Assembly (NCBI GenBank): GCA_000231825.2
Contig: JH720378.1
Location: 56,848 to 120,847 of the forward strand
Direction: 5' to 3'
Source: Tetrahymena elliotti 4EA
Lineage: Eukaryota; Ciliophora; Oligohymenophorea; Hymenostomatida; Tetrahymenidae
Length of the DNA: 64,000 nucleotides
The notes under the pieces: model-generated
What the model was told of the DNA's origin: nothing
The model's database searches: none
What the model saw: only the letters and a program-made list of their open reading frames with translations
Translations under genes and position numbers: made by a program
Shown: positions 13,177-26,827 of the stretch, one piece after another
Layout: each line of letters starts with the position of its first letter
How positions within the stretch are numbered: the stretch's first letter is position 1

Positions 13177-14509
13177 AATTTATATCTTTAATATAAAAAT
13201 TAGGTTAATTAGACAATAATTATTTGCAAATTAAATTATTCAAAATTTCTTAAATTGATTAGAAATATCTTTTGCATTAAACTAATTATAATATTTTATT
13301 CTACCTTTGCTCTTGCGTTCTATTTTTTAAAATTTTTAATAAATCTTAACTAAAATTCTTTAATGATAAGCTTAAGGGGAAAACATTTTACTTTCTTATT
13401 TATTTAATTTTTATGAAGTAGATTCATTCAAAATCAATGTATTTTTTTTAAATTGTTTTAAAATTAAAATACTAGTGACAAAAAAATACAAAATTATCCA
13501 TTTTTTTTTAATTAATTCATTTACTTATTTTTATTTTAGAAAAATTAATATTCAATTTTTTTGGTTGGTAATACAAATAAATTTTATTTTGGAAATAATT
13601 TATTATTTTTCTTCGGAATTAGAGTTACATACACTCATAATATTTAATTATCTTTTTTTTTGCGCTTTTTATTATTATAAATAGAAATAAATTTTTTCTT
13701 CTTAACTCTCTGGCTTATGATTTTAATTTTTTGAGAGATTTTTATGGTATTTTCTGAGAAAAAAATCGATTCTTAAGTGTATTAGAGAACACCTCAACTG
13801 TTATTGTCCTTATTGAAATAAATATAGATTTTTGATAGGTTTTGTAACATTTTTAAGAGACTATAGTAAAAATAAAGGGAATTTTTTTGAAAAAATTGAT
13901 ATTAATATAAAGAAGATATTTAATATAGATTTATATGTATAGATGTTGTAATTATTTGGTATTTTAGTGATTAAATAAATAAAATTTAGAGACTAAAGTT
14001 ATAAGTTTAATTCTAAGGTAAAAAATTAGTTATTTTCATCACTTTACTTCTTATAAGATTAATATCGAAATTGGATGGTTTTTATTTTCTCGCAAAAGGA
14101 AATAAGTTGATTTTTAATTTATAAGATTAGTTGTAAAAAGATTTGTTTGGTTTATTTTGATAAGTTTTAAAGCCTTTATAATTCAATGAATTGGTGCAAG
14201 CAAATGTAAAGAATAATGATTTATTATAATATTAAGCCTATTAGTCATGATAAGTACTATTGAGGTTGTTAAGCAGAACAAAGCAAAGCAAACAAACAAA
14301 CAAATATTTGAATTTAATTATTAGTTTTGTATATTGAATATATTTTGCAATATTAATTATATTTATTGAATTAATTAATATAAATTATTGGTCAAAAAGA
14401 AACAAATCTCATAATTTATAAAGTTATTTGATTATCATTTATCCAAATAGTCAAGTTATAATATCAAATATTTCCATACAAATAAAGCCAAGCACATACA
14501 TAGTTAGAT
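13177..14509. other. intergenic, AT-rich
   Basis: Divergent promoter region between the zinc-finger gene and the giant TPR/IQ gene. An open frame at 13475-13684 is F/Y/I-rich and has no coding character. Confidence 0.55.
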
Positions 14510-17500
14510 ATGATTTAGAGAGACAATTATTTTATTTAGCATGCTGCTTAGCGAGGAAATAACATTCCTCGCCAAAACCAGTAGATGGGAAATGTAGAAG
14601 AGGATTATTAATATGATTAAGAAGAAGGTGGTTAAAGTAGTTAAAAAATGTAAAATGGTTTTTATGACCTAAACTAGCAAATAGACGAATAATCTCATGA
14701 AGATGATGGAGAATGGCATGATCAAGGAAATACAAATGGTAGCAATTCAGATCTTCCATACGAATAAAAGATCTTAAACAAGAGACTGAATGATGCTGTG
14801 CAAAGCATCAGATAAGATGAAAATTTAGTCTAATCTCTTAATGAGATTAGTTAATGTAAAGAATTTTAATAAATTTCATTGATTTTTATATTGAAATTTG
14901 AAAGGAATTTATTAATTTTTAAATATTTTACTATTGATATCATAAAGTGGTTTTAAAGGCTAAAGAGTTCTTAGATGATGAGAAATACAATTACATGTTC
15001 GAAACAGTTATAAAGGTGTTGAATAAGGATTCAGTAGAGTCTTTGAATGATAACTATTGGGAAAAATGTTCTTAGATATTGAATGTGTGCGATGACTTAA
15101 CATAACCACATAAATATGGATTTTTTGTAGAGATGAGAGCACTTACTCTAAATAATTAGGGCTGCATGTATAAGAGAATGCAAGAATATGAAAAGGCACT
15201 AGGGTGCTTCTAAAAAGCTTTATATTTACAGATATAGCAAGAGTCTAAGCTTTATTTAGGATATACCCATCTAAATTTATCAGCAGTATTTAACTAGATT
15301 GGAGAGTAAGTTTATTAAACAGTATTTTAAATTAGAATATTTACTATAATAATTAAGTCATAAGTAGGCACTAAGCCATGCAAAGAAGTCTGTAATTTAA
15401 TTACACAAAGACTTTCAAGAGTATTAAAAAGAGAATAGAGATATTTAGTTATTAAAATAAATGGAAGGATATACAGAGGTCTGCAACAATTTAGCTCTAG
15501 CATTTTATAATGTTGCAGTGGAAGAAGAGTTTTTCAATAATATTGATATGGCTACATTGAATTATGAAAATGCACTTACCTTTTCAGAAGAAAATTTAGG
15601 CTTAACTCATCACATGACAAACAAATTCAGAGAAACTTTGAACGAATTCTTATTGGTACAAATTTTTGAAAATTAAAAAAGATTAATTTGATTGATATGC
15701 TTTGTATTTTAATTAATTTAAGATCAATATTAAAAGTGAAAAATCCTAACTGGCTAGCTAGCTAACTTACAATCAATCATTCAATAAATCAATTAAACAA
15801 ATAAATCCAAATTTGAAATTTATATTTTTTAATTAAAATAGAAACTGTAACAAAAAGAAGAGGAGGAGTTAAACAGGACTGCAGTAAATGAAAAACCAAC
15901 TATGAGGCCTAAAGGAAATGTTAAAAAAATAGTACTTACTTAGAATAAAGTTCTTAGACCAAGCAGTGCTCCTAAAAAGGGGTAGCAAGCTTTGGATTAA
16001 ATTGCTTAGATAGAAAAGAAGATATCAACTATAAAAGATGCTTATAATTTAAAGGGTTAAGATTTCGAATTCAAAGGTAATTAAGTGAGAATCCGTTCAG
16101 CAAATAGAAGACCAAACTAAATTAATAATTAAAACATAAAAATAGTTTAAAAAAAAGGCAACTCACCCAATGCTGATAGATTAAATTAGCAAAGCTAATT
16201 ATAATAGTAATAAATTTAATAATAAAATCAATTATCATCTCTCTATACACAGCAATCAAACCCATAGTAATTGTACTAAAAATATTTAACTGATGCTAAT
16301 GGAACGAGAGGAGCTATTACAGCTTCTATTCGTTTTCATAGAACTCCAGAATAGTCTTCTAATAAACTCTTTAGAATTGCACAGAGAGGAGCTCCTGTGA
16401 CTGCTAATCATAATAACAGTAGAGTTTACTTAGATTATTCATAAAACTCAGGATAAAATATGTCTTAATCTCATTAGAATCATCCTTTAGTTAGTAATTA
16501 AAGACCTTCAAATTCTAAACTACGTCCAACATCAGCTAATCCTAGATAATTCAAAAAAGAAATGTAAAATGATTATTAATAACATAATATTAGTTACACT
16601 CAAGGTATCAATTTTGATAACAGCTATGTTAACACTAGCTATCAACACAATCAATCTTTAAATTCAGGAGATTATCAATAGAGTTAAAAATTCCCTTATC
16701 AATATCCTGTATTGAAGAGAAATAACAATCATGAAAATAACTATGATCAAAATGCTATGAATGTTTCAAGATAGAATTAAAATTATGCATAAAACTCTTT
16801 CAATCATGGATCATCTTATCATAATAACTCTAATGGGAGAATCAACATCAATAATGCTTAAAATAGTTCACAATACAGCTAACTTAATGGTACTGGCTTA
16901 AGTGTAAATTAAAGCACAGGATATTCTACAAGAGGTTTTAACTAATCATAATTATAAAAAAATTCAAACAAGGTATATTTAAAGCAATAGTCACCTACCA
17001 AAAGCAAAAGAGAAGTTACTTTTTCTGAAGAAGATGAACCAGAATAAGCTCAATATAACAATTAAAAATATTAGCAGCCTACTTCATACAATAATTACTT
17101 CAACTAAAGCAATTAGTAAGATAGTTATCATGAATAAAATTAAAATTATCATAATCAATATCAAATTGATTAAAGTAATCATAGCAATTATCAAGTTGAA
17201 AATCAACACGGTTACAGAATGCAATAGTAGTAATAGCAATAATAATATGCTAATTAAAATAAATAAGCAAACAAAAAGCATTATGATGATTTTTATCCTG
17301 AAGATATTAATAATGGTGGTACAGAAGAAGTTTATGAAGCTATTCAAGAAGAAGATGAAAATGATATCAATAATCATCGCTCTGTCTCAGTTGCTGGTGT
17401 TTCATAAGTTTAAAATAACGCTGTAGAAAATTATGATTTGGATTGGGAGGAAGACATCTAGGAAAATGATGATGATGGAAATGCTTAAATTTAAGATAAA

Positions 17501-20500
17501 TAATTAAAAATAAATTAATCTGATTTTTTGAACAATTTAAAGTAAAATTTTGATAATGTTTTATAAAAAATTAAAATTATTTTATTTAAAAAGATAAATA
17601 AGTTAGAAAAATTTGGAAGACAAAAATATTTTAGATAAGGATATTGAACAGAAGAGGAAAGAGTAAGAGGAGTTATAGAAAAAAATAGAGTTGCTCAAAG
17701 AATAAGAGAAGTAAGAGCAAATAAGATTGTAAGAATAAGAGAAAATAAAAAATTAACAATTGAGTGAGATTTAAACGAAGGAGTAATTGCTTAATTAAAG
17801 AATTCAAGAGTTAATTAGAACAGAAAATGAAGAAAAGCAGAAATATGCAAAGCTAAAAGAACAAGAAGAAAAGGCAAGATTAGACAGATTAAAAGAATTA
17901 GAAATCATTGCAAAGCAGGCAGAAGAGTAAAAGCAAAAACTTGAGCTTATTAAATAAAAGGAAATGGAAACAAGTAGTAATTTATAAAGATCTATAAGGA
18001 TAGGAAGTGAAGAGCAATTAGGTTCTTAGATATCTGAAAGGCCTTCATCATCAAAAAGAATATTAATTAAAAAATCATCTGGTTTGCAACTCTAAGGAAG
18101 TTAGGTTCATAACGATTAAGAACTCTCAGAAGAATTTCTTAATTAATAGTTAAAAGCCAATTAGAATTATATTGTCATAAAAGAATTCAGTGAAAAAGAT
18201 GTTAATATTTGTGAGAATGAAAAGCCAAATTCTTCATCTTCATCTTCTTCTTCTTCAAGAATGACATCCATATATTAATCAACCAGAAGGGGTCTTTTAG
18301 CAGTTGTTTATGAAATTAATTTACATATGCTGATAGTTATTTATGTTGATAATTAAATTAGACTTTAATAATAATCAACTTAGCCTTTCTAAATTTAAGG
18401 TTTCTCATCATCCTCACTCCGTCGTAAGCAAGATTAGTGGTAGCACACTATTGATTGGTCTGATTTCAGTTCTTATTTAGAGTAAAAGTAACCTGAAGAA
18501 CTTTAGGCTATGTTCTTAAATATTTTTGAATCTTAAATTGAGAAAAATTTAAGAGTTAATTTAAGAGAAAAATTTGTAACTTTGTCAAATATAAAAAAGA
18601 TAGAATTATTAGAGAATAAAAACATAATTATTTTCAAGTTTTAACTTAAAAAAAATGCCAAGTCTTCTTATGTTGAATTAGATAATACAGCTTAATCTTT
18701 GGTAGAGTTATAGAATGAAACTTTATTTAAATAAATTAAGTAAGAGGATGTTATATAATAATATAAACCTCTTGAACTTTTCTGCAGCAGTGGAAATGAA
18801 AAATCTGGTATATTTGGAGTGTATTTTGATAGAGTTAAGTAATAAATTGTATTTAAATTTATAACTTTATTATCAGAAGAGTAATTTTGTAGGTTTTCTT
18901 ATCATCATTATGTAGATGTATCTTCATTGAAGGACCACTACAAAGGAGGAGAATATTTAACACACTCTGAGTTCACTAAAGTGGTCTAGATGATTTATGA
19001 AGAATACTAAAAAGTATATTTATAAGTAAGTGCAATAGATGAAAAAGATTAGAATTAATCATTTTATCCTCTAAAAATTCCTTTTTCTTAGAAATGGAAT
19101 CATCATGAAATAGTTTAAGACACACCAAAGCATACAATCGAAGCAAATTTCTTATTAACCTAGAACTCATCCAATTTTTAGACTACTCTAGTTATAGAGG
19201 AGATATTAAATGAAAAGAAAAAAAATGAACTGACTGAATAAGATATTGATACTTTAATTTGGAATGCGAAAGAATAGCTTCTTTAGAAGATTAAAGAAGA
19301 TGATATTTTGATAGAATATCATTAATAGTAAATAGAATCAATCAAAGGTAAAAATAAAGAAAACAAAACTAAAAATGGTATATTGGGTGTATTCTATTTA
19401 AGAGAGAGCTCTAGAATTATAGTGGAATTTATTGCAGTCAGAAATTTTGATATTGAAGATACTCACACTTATTAACATATTTTAGATCTCAAATTAGTAA
19501 GTTAGCATTATGATAATGCAGAATATTTAAATAACGAGTAAATGACTAAAGTAGTAAAAGAAATATTAGACTAATATCTTACAGTAGAAAATAAAATTAC
19601 AATTGAACCTCATTATCTCAAAATTCCATTTGATCAAGATTGGTAATATGAAGAAATTACTTAAAATGATCAGACAAAAGTGTATACATTCTTTAGTTTC
19701 TCGACACGTCCTTAGGGCAAAACAATAGTTGAAAAGAAATAAACAATTCAAAATCTCCTACCTTAAACTAAGAAAAATAAAAAACAACAACCTTTGCAAG
19801 TTTAATACTCAGAATAAGAAGCAGAAGCAGCCTAAAAAATCCAAAAATATTATAAAATTTAAGAAAATTACAAGTAAACCAAAAAAGATATTTAAAGCAG
19901 AAAGAGATAAATATTCTCTAAAAAGATTTACTTAGAAAGTTAGCCTTATTTCATATAATTCTATTAAGAAATTCCTTAAAATCAATATTATTGCATTGTT
20001 TAAAGTTTGAATTCTAGAAAATTCAACAACTACATTCATATCAAATAAGAAATAGTTGATAAAGTAGAGGAGATATTGCAAAATCACAACCTGCTCTTAC
20101 AATATGTAAACATTCATTTTATGAAATATTTATTTAAAATTTATTAAAAAAATTAGTATTCGCTAGACACTTAAGCAAAGAAATTAGTTTTCAAAGACAA
20201 GAAAGATGAAGCAGCTAAAAAAATAACAAGACTTTTCTATTTAGTAAAAAGATAGAAATCCCTTAAGAATAAGGTAAAAAGAGCAGACCTTCCTTTCAAG
20301 GTTATGGCATTAAGAAAAATAAACTTTGAAGATAAATATTATTTATTTACTATTGTTGACAAGAAAAAAAATAACAATAAGCACTAATTCACAGCAAAAT
20401 TAGAAACATTGAATCAAAAAGGTATGAATAGATGGAAAAGCGAAATTGTTATATCCTCTTATTTTGCAAAGACTATTACATCTCATACTCATGTCATTCA

Positions 20501-23500
20501 ATCCTAGAATAAAACATCTAAGAAATAAAAGAAAATAAATCCTTTTAATTATGTAAATAATATAATCTCATTTAAATCAATCATCATTTATTGTTTTTAT
20601 TATTTAGTTTGATATTGATTTTGAAAAAAGACAAATCAGTGTAAAGCACTAAGTGGAAAAGTAAATTTCTTCATAGTTCATCTCTAAAAACATAAAAGGA
20701 AGATATTAGGTTCAAGCTAAGTTTGTTGCTAAAAAACCATTTAATACTAATTAAGATTTATTGCTCAGCATAACAAAATCCACTAATAAAAAATCAAGAG
20801 GATTTTCTGGTTTAATTGAATCTATTAAAGCTTCCAATAAATTAAAATAGCATATTAAATTAAGCTCAATTGAAGCAAAATATTTGATCCAGCAGATCAA
20901 GAAAAATTGCCTCAATTTCGAATAAGAAGTAATTTTTTAGTAAATTTAGTAAATTTATTTAAATGTTTTTGATAAAAAATAGTTTAACTTCAATGTTGAA
21001 AACAATGTCTTTGAACTTAAAAAAGAAAGAAAGCAAGTAATAGCCTAGAATTACATTTAAGCATTCATTAAATCTAGATTAAGATTTAGAAAATTGTTCA
21101 AGGAGTTATTTATTTATTAAGTTAGAAAATGTATTCAAACAGAACTTCATGGCAAAAAAGTTAAATATATGTTTATTATTACTAAAAAAATAACTCAAAA
21201 GATCACCACTGCTTAGGTTTTAGTAACCATAGGAAAGAGTATCAACAAAAAAATAAATATTCCAAATGTTATTGGTAAATTCTTTAATTTAGAAAGTAGA
21301 ATTATGAAAGACAAGTGGGACCCAACATCATATGTAATTATTATTTAGCTCATTATTTAAGTTATATTTTATTTTAAAAATAATTTAAAGTTTGAAATTG
21401 ACCCTATCTATGGCTTCTTTGAATGGAAAAAAGGTAAGAAAGAAGAAGTAGCTATTAAATTAATTATTTCTGCTTTGAGAAGAAGAAATTTCAAGAAATA
21501 ATTATAAAAATGCAAAACTCTTAGATTTATTCAAAAGATAACTCCAGATATTTTACTTACAATAAGATCAATAGATAGTATATCAACTCCTTATCTTATT
21601 AGAACTGATTTAATAAAAAAGAGCTCTTAATCCAAAGTAAAGCCAGGATTTTTAAGAATTTCTTAGCCTTAATATGATGCATTGAATAAAGATGGCAACA
21701 TTCAATTGAACTTAGTAATTTAATTTTTTTATTTAATAAAAATAATGAAAAATATTTTTTAATTTAGATTAAAGTTGATGAAAAAACATTGTAAATCACT
21801 ATTCTTGAAGAGAATATCACAATTGAACAAGAGTCTTTGACAAATAATAATATTAATGAAAGTAAAAAAAAACTATCTTTTATTAAGTTTATATTAAATT
21901 AACTTTTACTTGTTTATTTTATTAGATATTTCTCCAATTAAAAAGAGATAAAATTCTGGTCTTCTTACTTAGAATGAAATTTAGGAAGACTTTGCAAGTA
22001 TTTCAAGAGCTTTCTAGAGTAACTAAAGAAATAAAGATGATGCTGATTTAGAGTTATCACCTTCTATTGATAGATAATCAGATAATGGAAAAGAATATGA
22101 TAAATAAAAGATTCATCTTGAAAGTGCCTTTGACAGAAATCATAGCCAATAAAAACTAACTGAAGATTAATTATAAGATAATAATGAGAGTTCAAAAAAG
22201 AATGATTATCATTCCAAGGCTGAATCATAATAGAAATTATAATTTTAAGACAATTAGAATGATTTTAATTTTGATGATCTTGAGTATGACTAAAGCTATG
22301 AGAGATCTCAAAAGGAATCACCTATCAAAACTTAAAGATCAGACTAAAAGCATTAATAAAATCAAAATTATAACTTAGAAGAGCTTAAAGAATCATTTAA
22401 AGAAGAAGAAAATAAGTATGAAGATAATGAATTTTATGAATCTGCTGCAGAAAATTAGGAAGAAAATTCCAAAAGTAACAATGCCTAACATTCAGATACT
22501 AAAGAATAATAAGATTAAAAACTAAAAAGCGAAAAAAATAGTAAATAAAATTTAAAAAATACTGATTCTCATGGAAATACTCATAAAGATTAATAGCATA
22601 ATTAGTATAGTGAGAGAGGATTTGAGTTAGATAGCTCACCTTCTCCTTAGAAGTTAAATTAAAGCTAAAAATCATTAAAAAATATCAAATAAGAAGGATA
22701 AGAGAATCTTCAAAGATTTAGTTTGACAGAAGAAGATTTGTTTGATTAATCAGAAGCAAATCAATACAAATCTATTCATCATTAAGATCTAGATTTGAGA
22801 CCAAAAAAACTAGAGAATTTAGTTTTAGATACAATTGAAATTTACAATATTTCTAAGAGAAATTAGAAGACATCTTATTCGACTTTAGCTCTTGATAGTC
22901 AATTTAATTTATAAACATCTAACATTTAATTTTTCTGCCCTACTAACCATGAAATTAAGCAAATCGAATATAAAATTAACTTAGATAAGTTCAAATTTGC
23001 CAGTTAAAATTCTTCTGGATAATTAAATAATATCAATCGTGAAGAAGCTGTAAATGAAATTTAAGAGTTTATTTACAACAATTTGATGGTTTATGTTGTT
23101 GAAAGCAAGTAAATAATTGTTCTTTCTGAAGATGAATTGAATTTAATTAAGAAAATACAAAAGAAATTCATTCTTAAGCATTACCGTCTTAAATACAATA
23201 TGAATATATCAGATGAATTCCTAGCCACCTCATACTCTTGTTAATTATAATTAGGAGCGATTAAAAAAGATATTTTTGTTTTAGTGATAACTTAATAACT
23301 TTCTCAGAGAGGATAAAGTAATGATTAAGTCAAAAAATTTGTGAAATTGTCAAATGTTTCAGTAAGAAAGATTGCCAAAAACAAATAAAAATATCTTTTC
23401 GATCACGTTCATTTTGATTCAACAAATAAATTCTTTTACTTTGATTTATCTTCTTTTAAAGCAGTTTTAGAATAAGATAGATTATAAGAATAAAATAAAA

Positions 23501-24618
23501 AAGACATCACTCACAGTGATTAACCTTCTATTCCTCTTCACTAAACTATTAATAATGATCACAAATCTGTTAACGATGACCATAAACCTGTTATTAATCA
23601 TGATAAAAACTAATCAAATGGCTCATAACATGTTATTAATACTAATCATGAGGAAGATAATAAAAAGAAAAGCATAGAATAAAATTTTGATCATGTTGAT
23701 AATGATCATAAAAATAATTTAAAGTAAAGTGATTAAATGAAATCAAATAAGAGTATAAACTCAAATAAAAATTCTGAGAATGTATTTGAACTAGTTGATG
23801 TTGAAAAGAGCTAAAAAGAAAAAAGCTCTCATCAATAAATTGAAAAAGCAGCTCCCCCAACTCATAATCATAATCACCAAAATAATACTGATTAGAATTT
23901 TGATGAGATAAAAATTGATCCAGAGTATAAAGAAGATCTTGAATAACCTAAAAATGTTTTGTTGGCAAAAGATTTATTGGTTAATCAAATTGGTAGTAAT
24001 CCCAAGCAATTTAAAATTTCAGCCTTTTGGTAATAAGAAGAAAATAAGATAATGTTTAAAGAAGATTTAACTGAGAGTTTGATTTAGCCATATTTTTATG
24101 AAATCAATTAAGACATTGATCTAAATTAACTAGAATTACTCGCCAACTAATTTATTTCTAATTGTGTGATTGATAAAAACAGAATCATCTATGTAGGACA
24201 ACTTGACGAAGCAGCCATAAAATTACAGACTGTGATTTCTAAAGAAATAATTGTAAAAGAAATAGATATTAATTTAGCCAGTGCAAAGAAATTAGGTAAT
24301 TCATAGTTTGGTAGAAAAGGAGGTAAATGGTTTGTAAGACTATTTACTTACAACAATTTCAAAATTCTAGATCACATTGAAGATAATCAAAGCTAAGTCA
24401 GATAATTGAAATAAGAAAAGATATAGACTGATTATATTGAAATCAAAAAGATGAACAAGTAAAACAAATAAAAAATAATAAAATACTTCGATTTCTTGAT
24501 AAATTCAAATATTGAAGTCATTGCTGATCAGTTCAAATTTATAGATAAAGAAGAATTCCTTAAAAATATTTCACTCCAAATTTTCTAATCACCAAAGAAG
24601 GAATAAGTCTTAGCTTGA
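14510..24618 (+). CDS. giant TPR / Q-N-rich / coiled-coil / IQ-motif protein, ~3184 aa
   Basis: Exons 14510-14855, 14948-15305, 15358-15655, 15842-17541, 17594-20552, 20608-21714, 21768-21861 and 21926-24618; eight exons, 3185 codons, every junction in phase. Residues ~150-330 are TPR-like (YKRMQEYEKALGCFQKALYL, TLNYENALTFSEENLGLTHH). Residues ~340-880 are Q/N/S-rich and disordered. Residues ~900-1040 form a K/E/Q coiled coil. From ~1130 a region recurs with the pattern G-I/L-x-G/A-V-x8-I-V-F-x-F: GLLAVVYEINLHMLIV (~1131), GIFGVYFDRVKQQIVFKFI (~1303) and GILGVFYLRESSRIIVEFI (~1496), the last two each followed by a ~70-residue segment ending in LKIPF. An IQ-like motif (EAAQKIQKYYKIQENY) lies near 1643. 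More divergent hydrophobic segments follow to the C terminus, interrupted by a charged low-complexity region (~2260-2560). No homologue recognised. Alternative: two genes split near 15700 or 17550, but the frame and splice phases run through. Confidence 0.8.
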
Positions 24619-25802
24619 AAATCTTTATATTAATTTTTGTTTGGTTTTATTAAATTATGTTAGTAACCATCATTCAATTTTCCAATTCTTTCATTTCAAG
24701 TTTTTATTCAATTCCTTTTACTTATTTAATTTTGAATTTTTATTTAATAGCATTCAAATTTAACAAGATTTCCATTAACTTATTTTACTTTCAAAATTAA
24801 AATATTTTATCTTATTTTTAAAATTTTTTGAATCATCATTGATAAAAAATTTAATAATATTTTGAAGTAATTAATTTAAGATCTCATTTTGTAAAATTAA
24901 TCATTTTTTCATAGCAACAAAATAATCATTCCTAATTTTTTTGGATTTCTTTTAAAATTAATTTATAGGTAAATTATTTTGTTTATTCTATTAAAAATAA
25001 ATACAATAAATTTAAAACATTTAATACGTTAAAATTGAATGATTATAAAGTGAACAAAAACTAATTTCCCATATTTTGACTTCTAATTTAAGTTTTTCCA
25101 TTTTATTTGTAAGAATTAAATTTCTAAAATATTCTAACTCTCAAATCATAATAAATATTTTAAAATTACTCATAAATTCCCAATTTTGTTTAATTATAAA
25201 TTGGTTTTTTCATACTTTTTGACAATAAAATATCAAACCCACAGTAAAAAAATTATTTATTTTACAAAATAAAAAACAAGCTATTATTCAATTTCTTTTA
25301 ATATTTAAGTTTTGTTTGATAAATTTTTCTCATAATTAAATATTAAAATATGTTATCACTTCAGGAGTATAGATAAACTTAAAAAATTTCATTACTCCTG
25401 CTCCTCCTCCCTCTAATTTATACTATCAAAAATTTTAAAAAAACAAAAGAACAAAGTCATTTTTTTTATTCAGAACCTTTTCCTTAAATGACTATTTATG
25501 TAAATATATACTTATTTTAAAGATCCTAAAATGTTTTTATTGATAGAATTTTATTTTGATTTTCTTTATTTATTAAACAATTTTGAACACTTTAATTGAT
25601 GTTTATTTAATAATTATTGCTTGCAAATTATATGATTTGATATTCTTAAAAACAGGTATTTAATTAATATTTTTTAGTAAGAATGAAAATATCATTTTTC
25701 ATGATTTTTTTAATATTTTATAATATTTAATATATAAGTCTAATATAAAGTAAACAGATCTAAATATTTAACTAATTCATTTCAATATTTTTTATGGTTT
25801 TT
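24619..25802. other. intergenic, AT-rich
   Basis: Convergent 3' flanks of the giant gene and the small TPR-like gene; nothing else seen. Confidence 0.55.
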
Positions 25803-26207
25803 TCAATCTTAATTTAAAGTTAATTATGGAAATAATATTTTGGTAGCTACTAATGAATCAGAGAGCTCATTGAATTTTTATAATTTTTTAAGAAGTCTAA
25901 TTTTAGTTTAATGGCATTCCATATTAAAAGGTTGAATCATCAGCATCATATTAGCAGTTCTTAATGCTTCATCTATTTTACCAAGCTCTTCTTCCGATTT
26001 CATTTTAAATCTAAGTATTTCCATATTTGTTGTATTTTCCTTAAATGTTTTTGTTGCTAATTCATATACTTTTTTATAATCTCTTCCTCCAAACATATCA
26101 GAAAGCTTCTTAATTATTTATTATAACATTAATGCATTTTAATTTTATGTATTAGCTGCTATTCCACTTTGTGGCTATGAATTTGTAATGTTATTGTTTG
26201 TATTCAT
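25803..26207 (-). CDS. small TPR-like helical protein, 134 aa
   Basis: A single uninterrupted frame of 135 codons, ATG 26207 to TGA ending 25803, with several internal TAA/TAG read as Gln. After a short N/Q-rich head (MNTNNNITNSQPQSG) the product is one helical hairpin array: MFGGRDYKKVYELATKTFKE, EILRFKMKSEEELGKIDEAL and RTANMMLMIQPFN, which fit the A/B helices of a tetratricopeptide repeat. A further helix follows (TKIRLLKKLQKFNELSDSL). Stopping at the TAA after MECH, as the standard code would, removes the last third. The partner is unknown. It is head to head with the mitochondrial-type gene at 26828, so the two may share a promoter region. Confidence 0.75.
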
Positions 26208-26827
26208 TTTCTAAAATCACCAATAAAATTTTTGAAATTCTTCTACTAAATTAATTAAAAACTAATTTATTATTTATGTTTCTAAAAATAATAATTTTCA
26301 TTCAAAAAACAACAATTTTTTAATATGTATAACTCTATCTTAATTAAATTCAAATAAATATCATTCTTAAAAAATCTAACAGCAACCTTTTAAATAAACC
26401 AAACATCTTTAAATTTTTTTATTGGATAAAATTAAACTATAAAATAATTTTTTTAATATTTTGAGAAATATCCTTTTTGCATCATAAAATAAAATATTTA
26501 AAGAGAAAAAAAGATATTTTATAAATATAAAAATGTAGATGAAAAAGAAGAAAATGAATGTAATAAATCGCTTATGAAGAAACAAAAGAAGAAGAAGAAA
26601 AAAGAAAATGGTAACAGGAAGAAATAAATAAAATGAAATGAAATAAAAGAAGAAACAGAGTGAATATAATGCGAAAAGAAAATTAATTAATTAAATAAAT
26701 AAACAAATACAAAGGAAGATAGGTATGTAGGTAGGTTGATAGGTAGGTTTGTGAATATTTATAATATAAGGAGAAACAAAAAAATAAAATAAAATAGGAA
26801 AGATAAAGAAGATTAATATTTTGAAAG
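26208..26827. other. divergent promoter spacer with purine-rich tract
   Basis: 620 bp between two divergent start codons. It contains a long GAAGAA/AAAGAA purine tract (about 26535-26690) and an irregular GGTA/GTAG repeat (26720-26750). The purine tract reads open on the plus strand but as low-complexity K/E/R; I treat it as untranslated leader. Confidence 0.5.
26720..26750. repeat. GTAG/ATAGGTAG simple repeat
   Basis: Irregular tetranucleotide repeat (GGTATGTAGGTAGG... then ATAGGTAGG) about 80 bp upstream of the ATG at 26828, in the 5' flank of the mitochondrial-type gene. Confidence 0.8.

Noticed and set aside
13475..13684. Hydrophobic 69-codon frame
   Set aside because: A/T-driven F/Y/I composition with no flanking coding signal or homologous look.
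17084..17377. 97-codon minus-strand frame inside the giant gene
   Set aside because: It is the antisense shadow of a Q/N-rich stretch; the composition is I/L/F only and the plus strand is phase-consistent through the region.
25908..26096. Shorter version of the TPR-like gene ending after MECH
   Set aside because: It stops at TAA, which codes Gln here; the frame continues to a TGA at 25805-25803.
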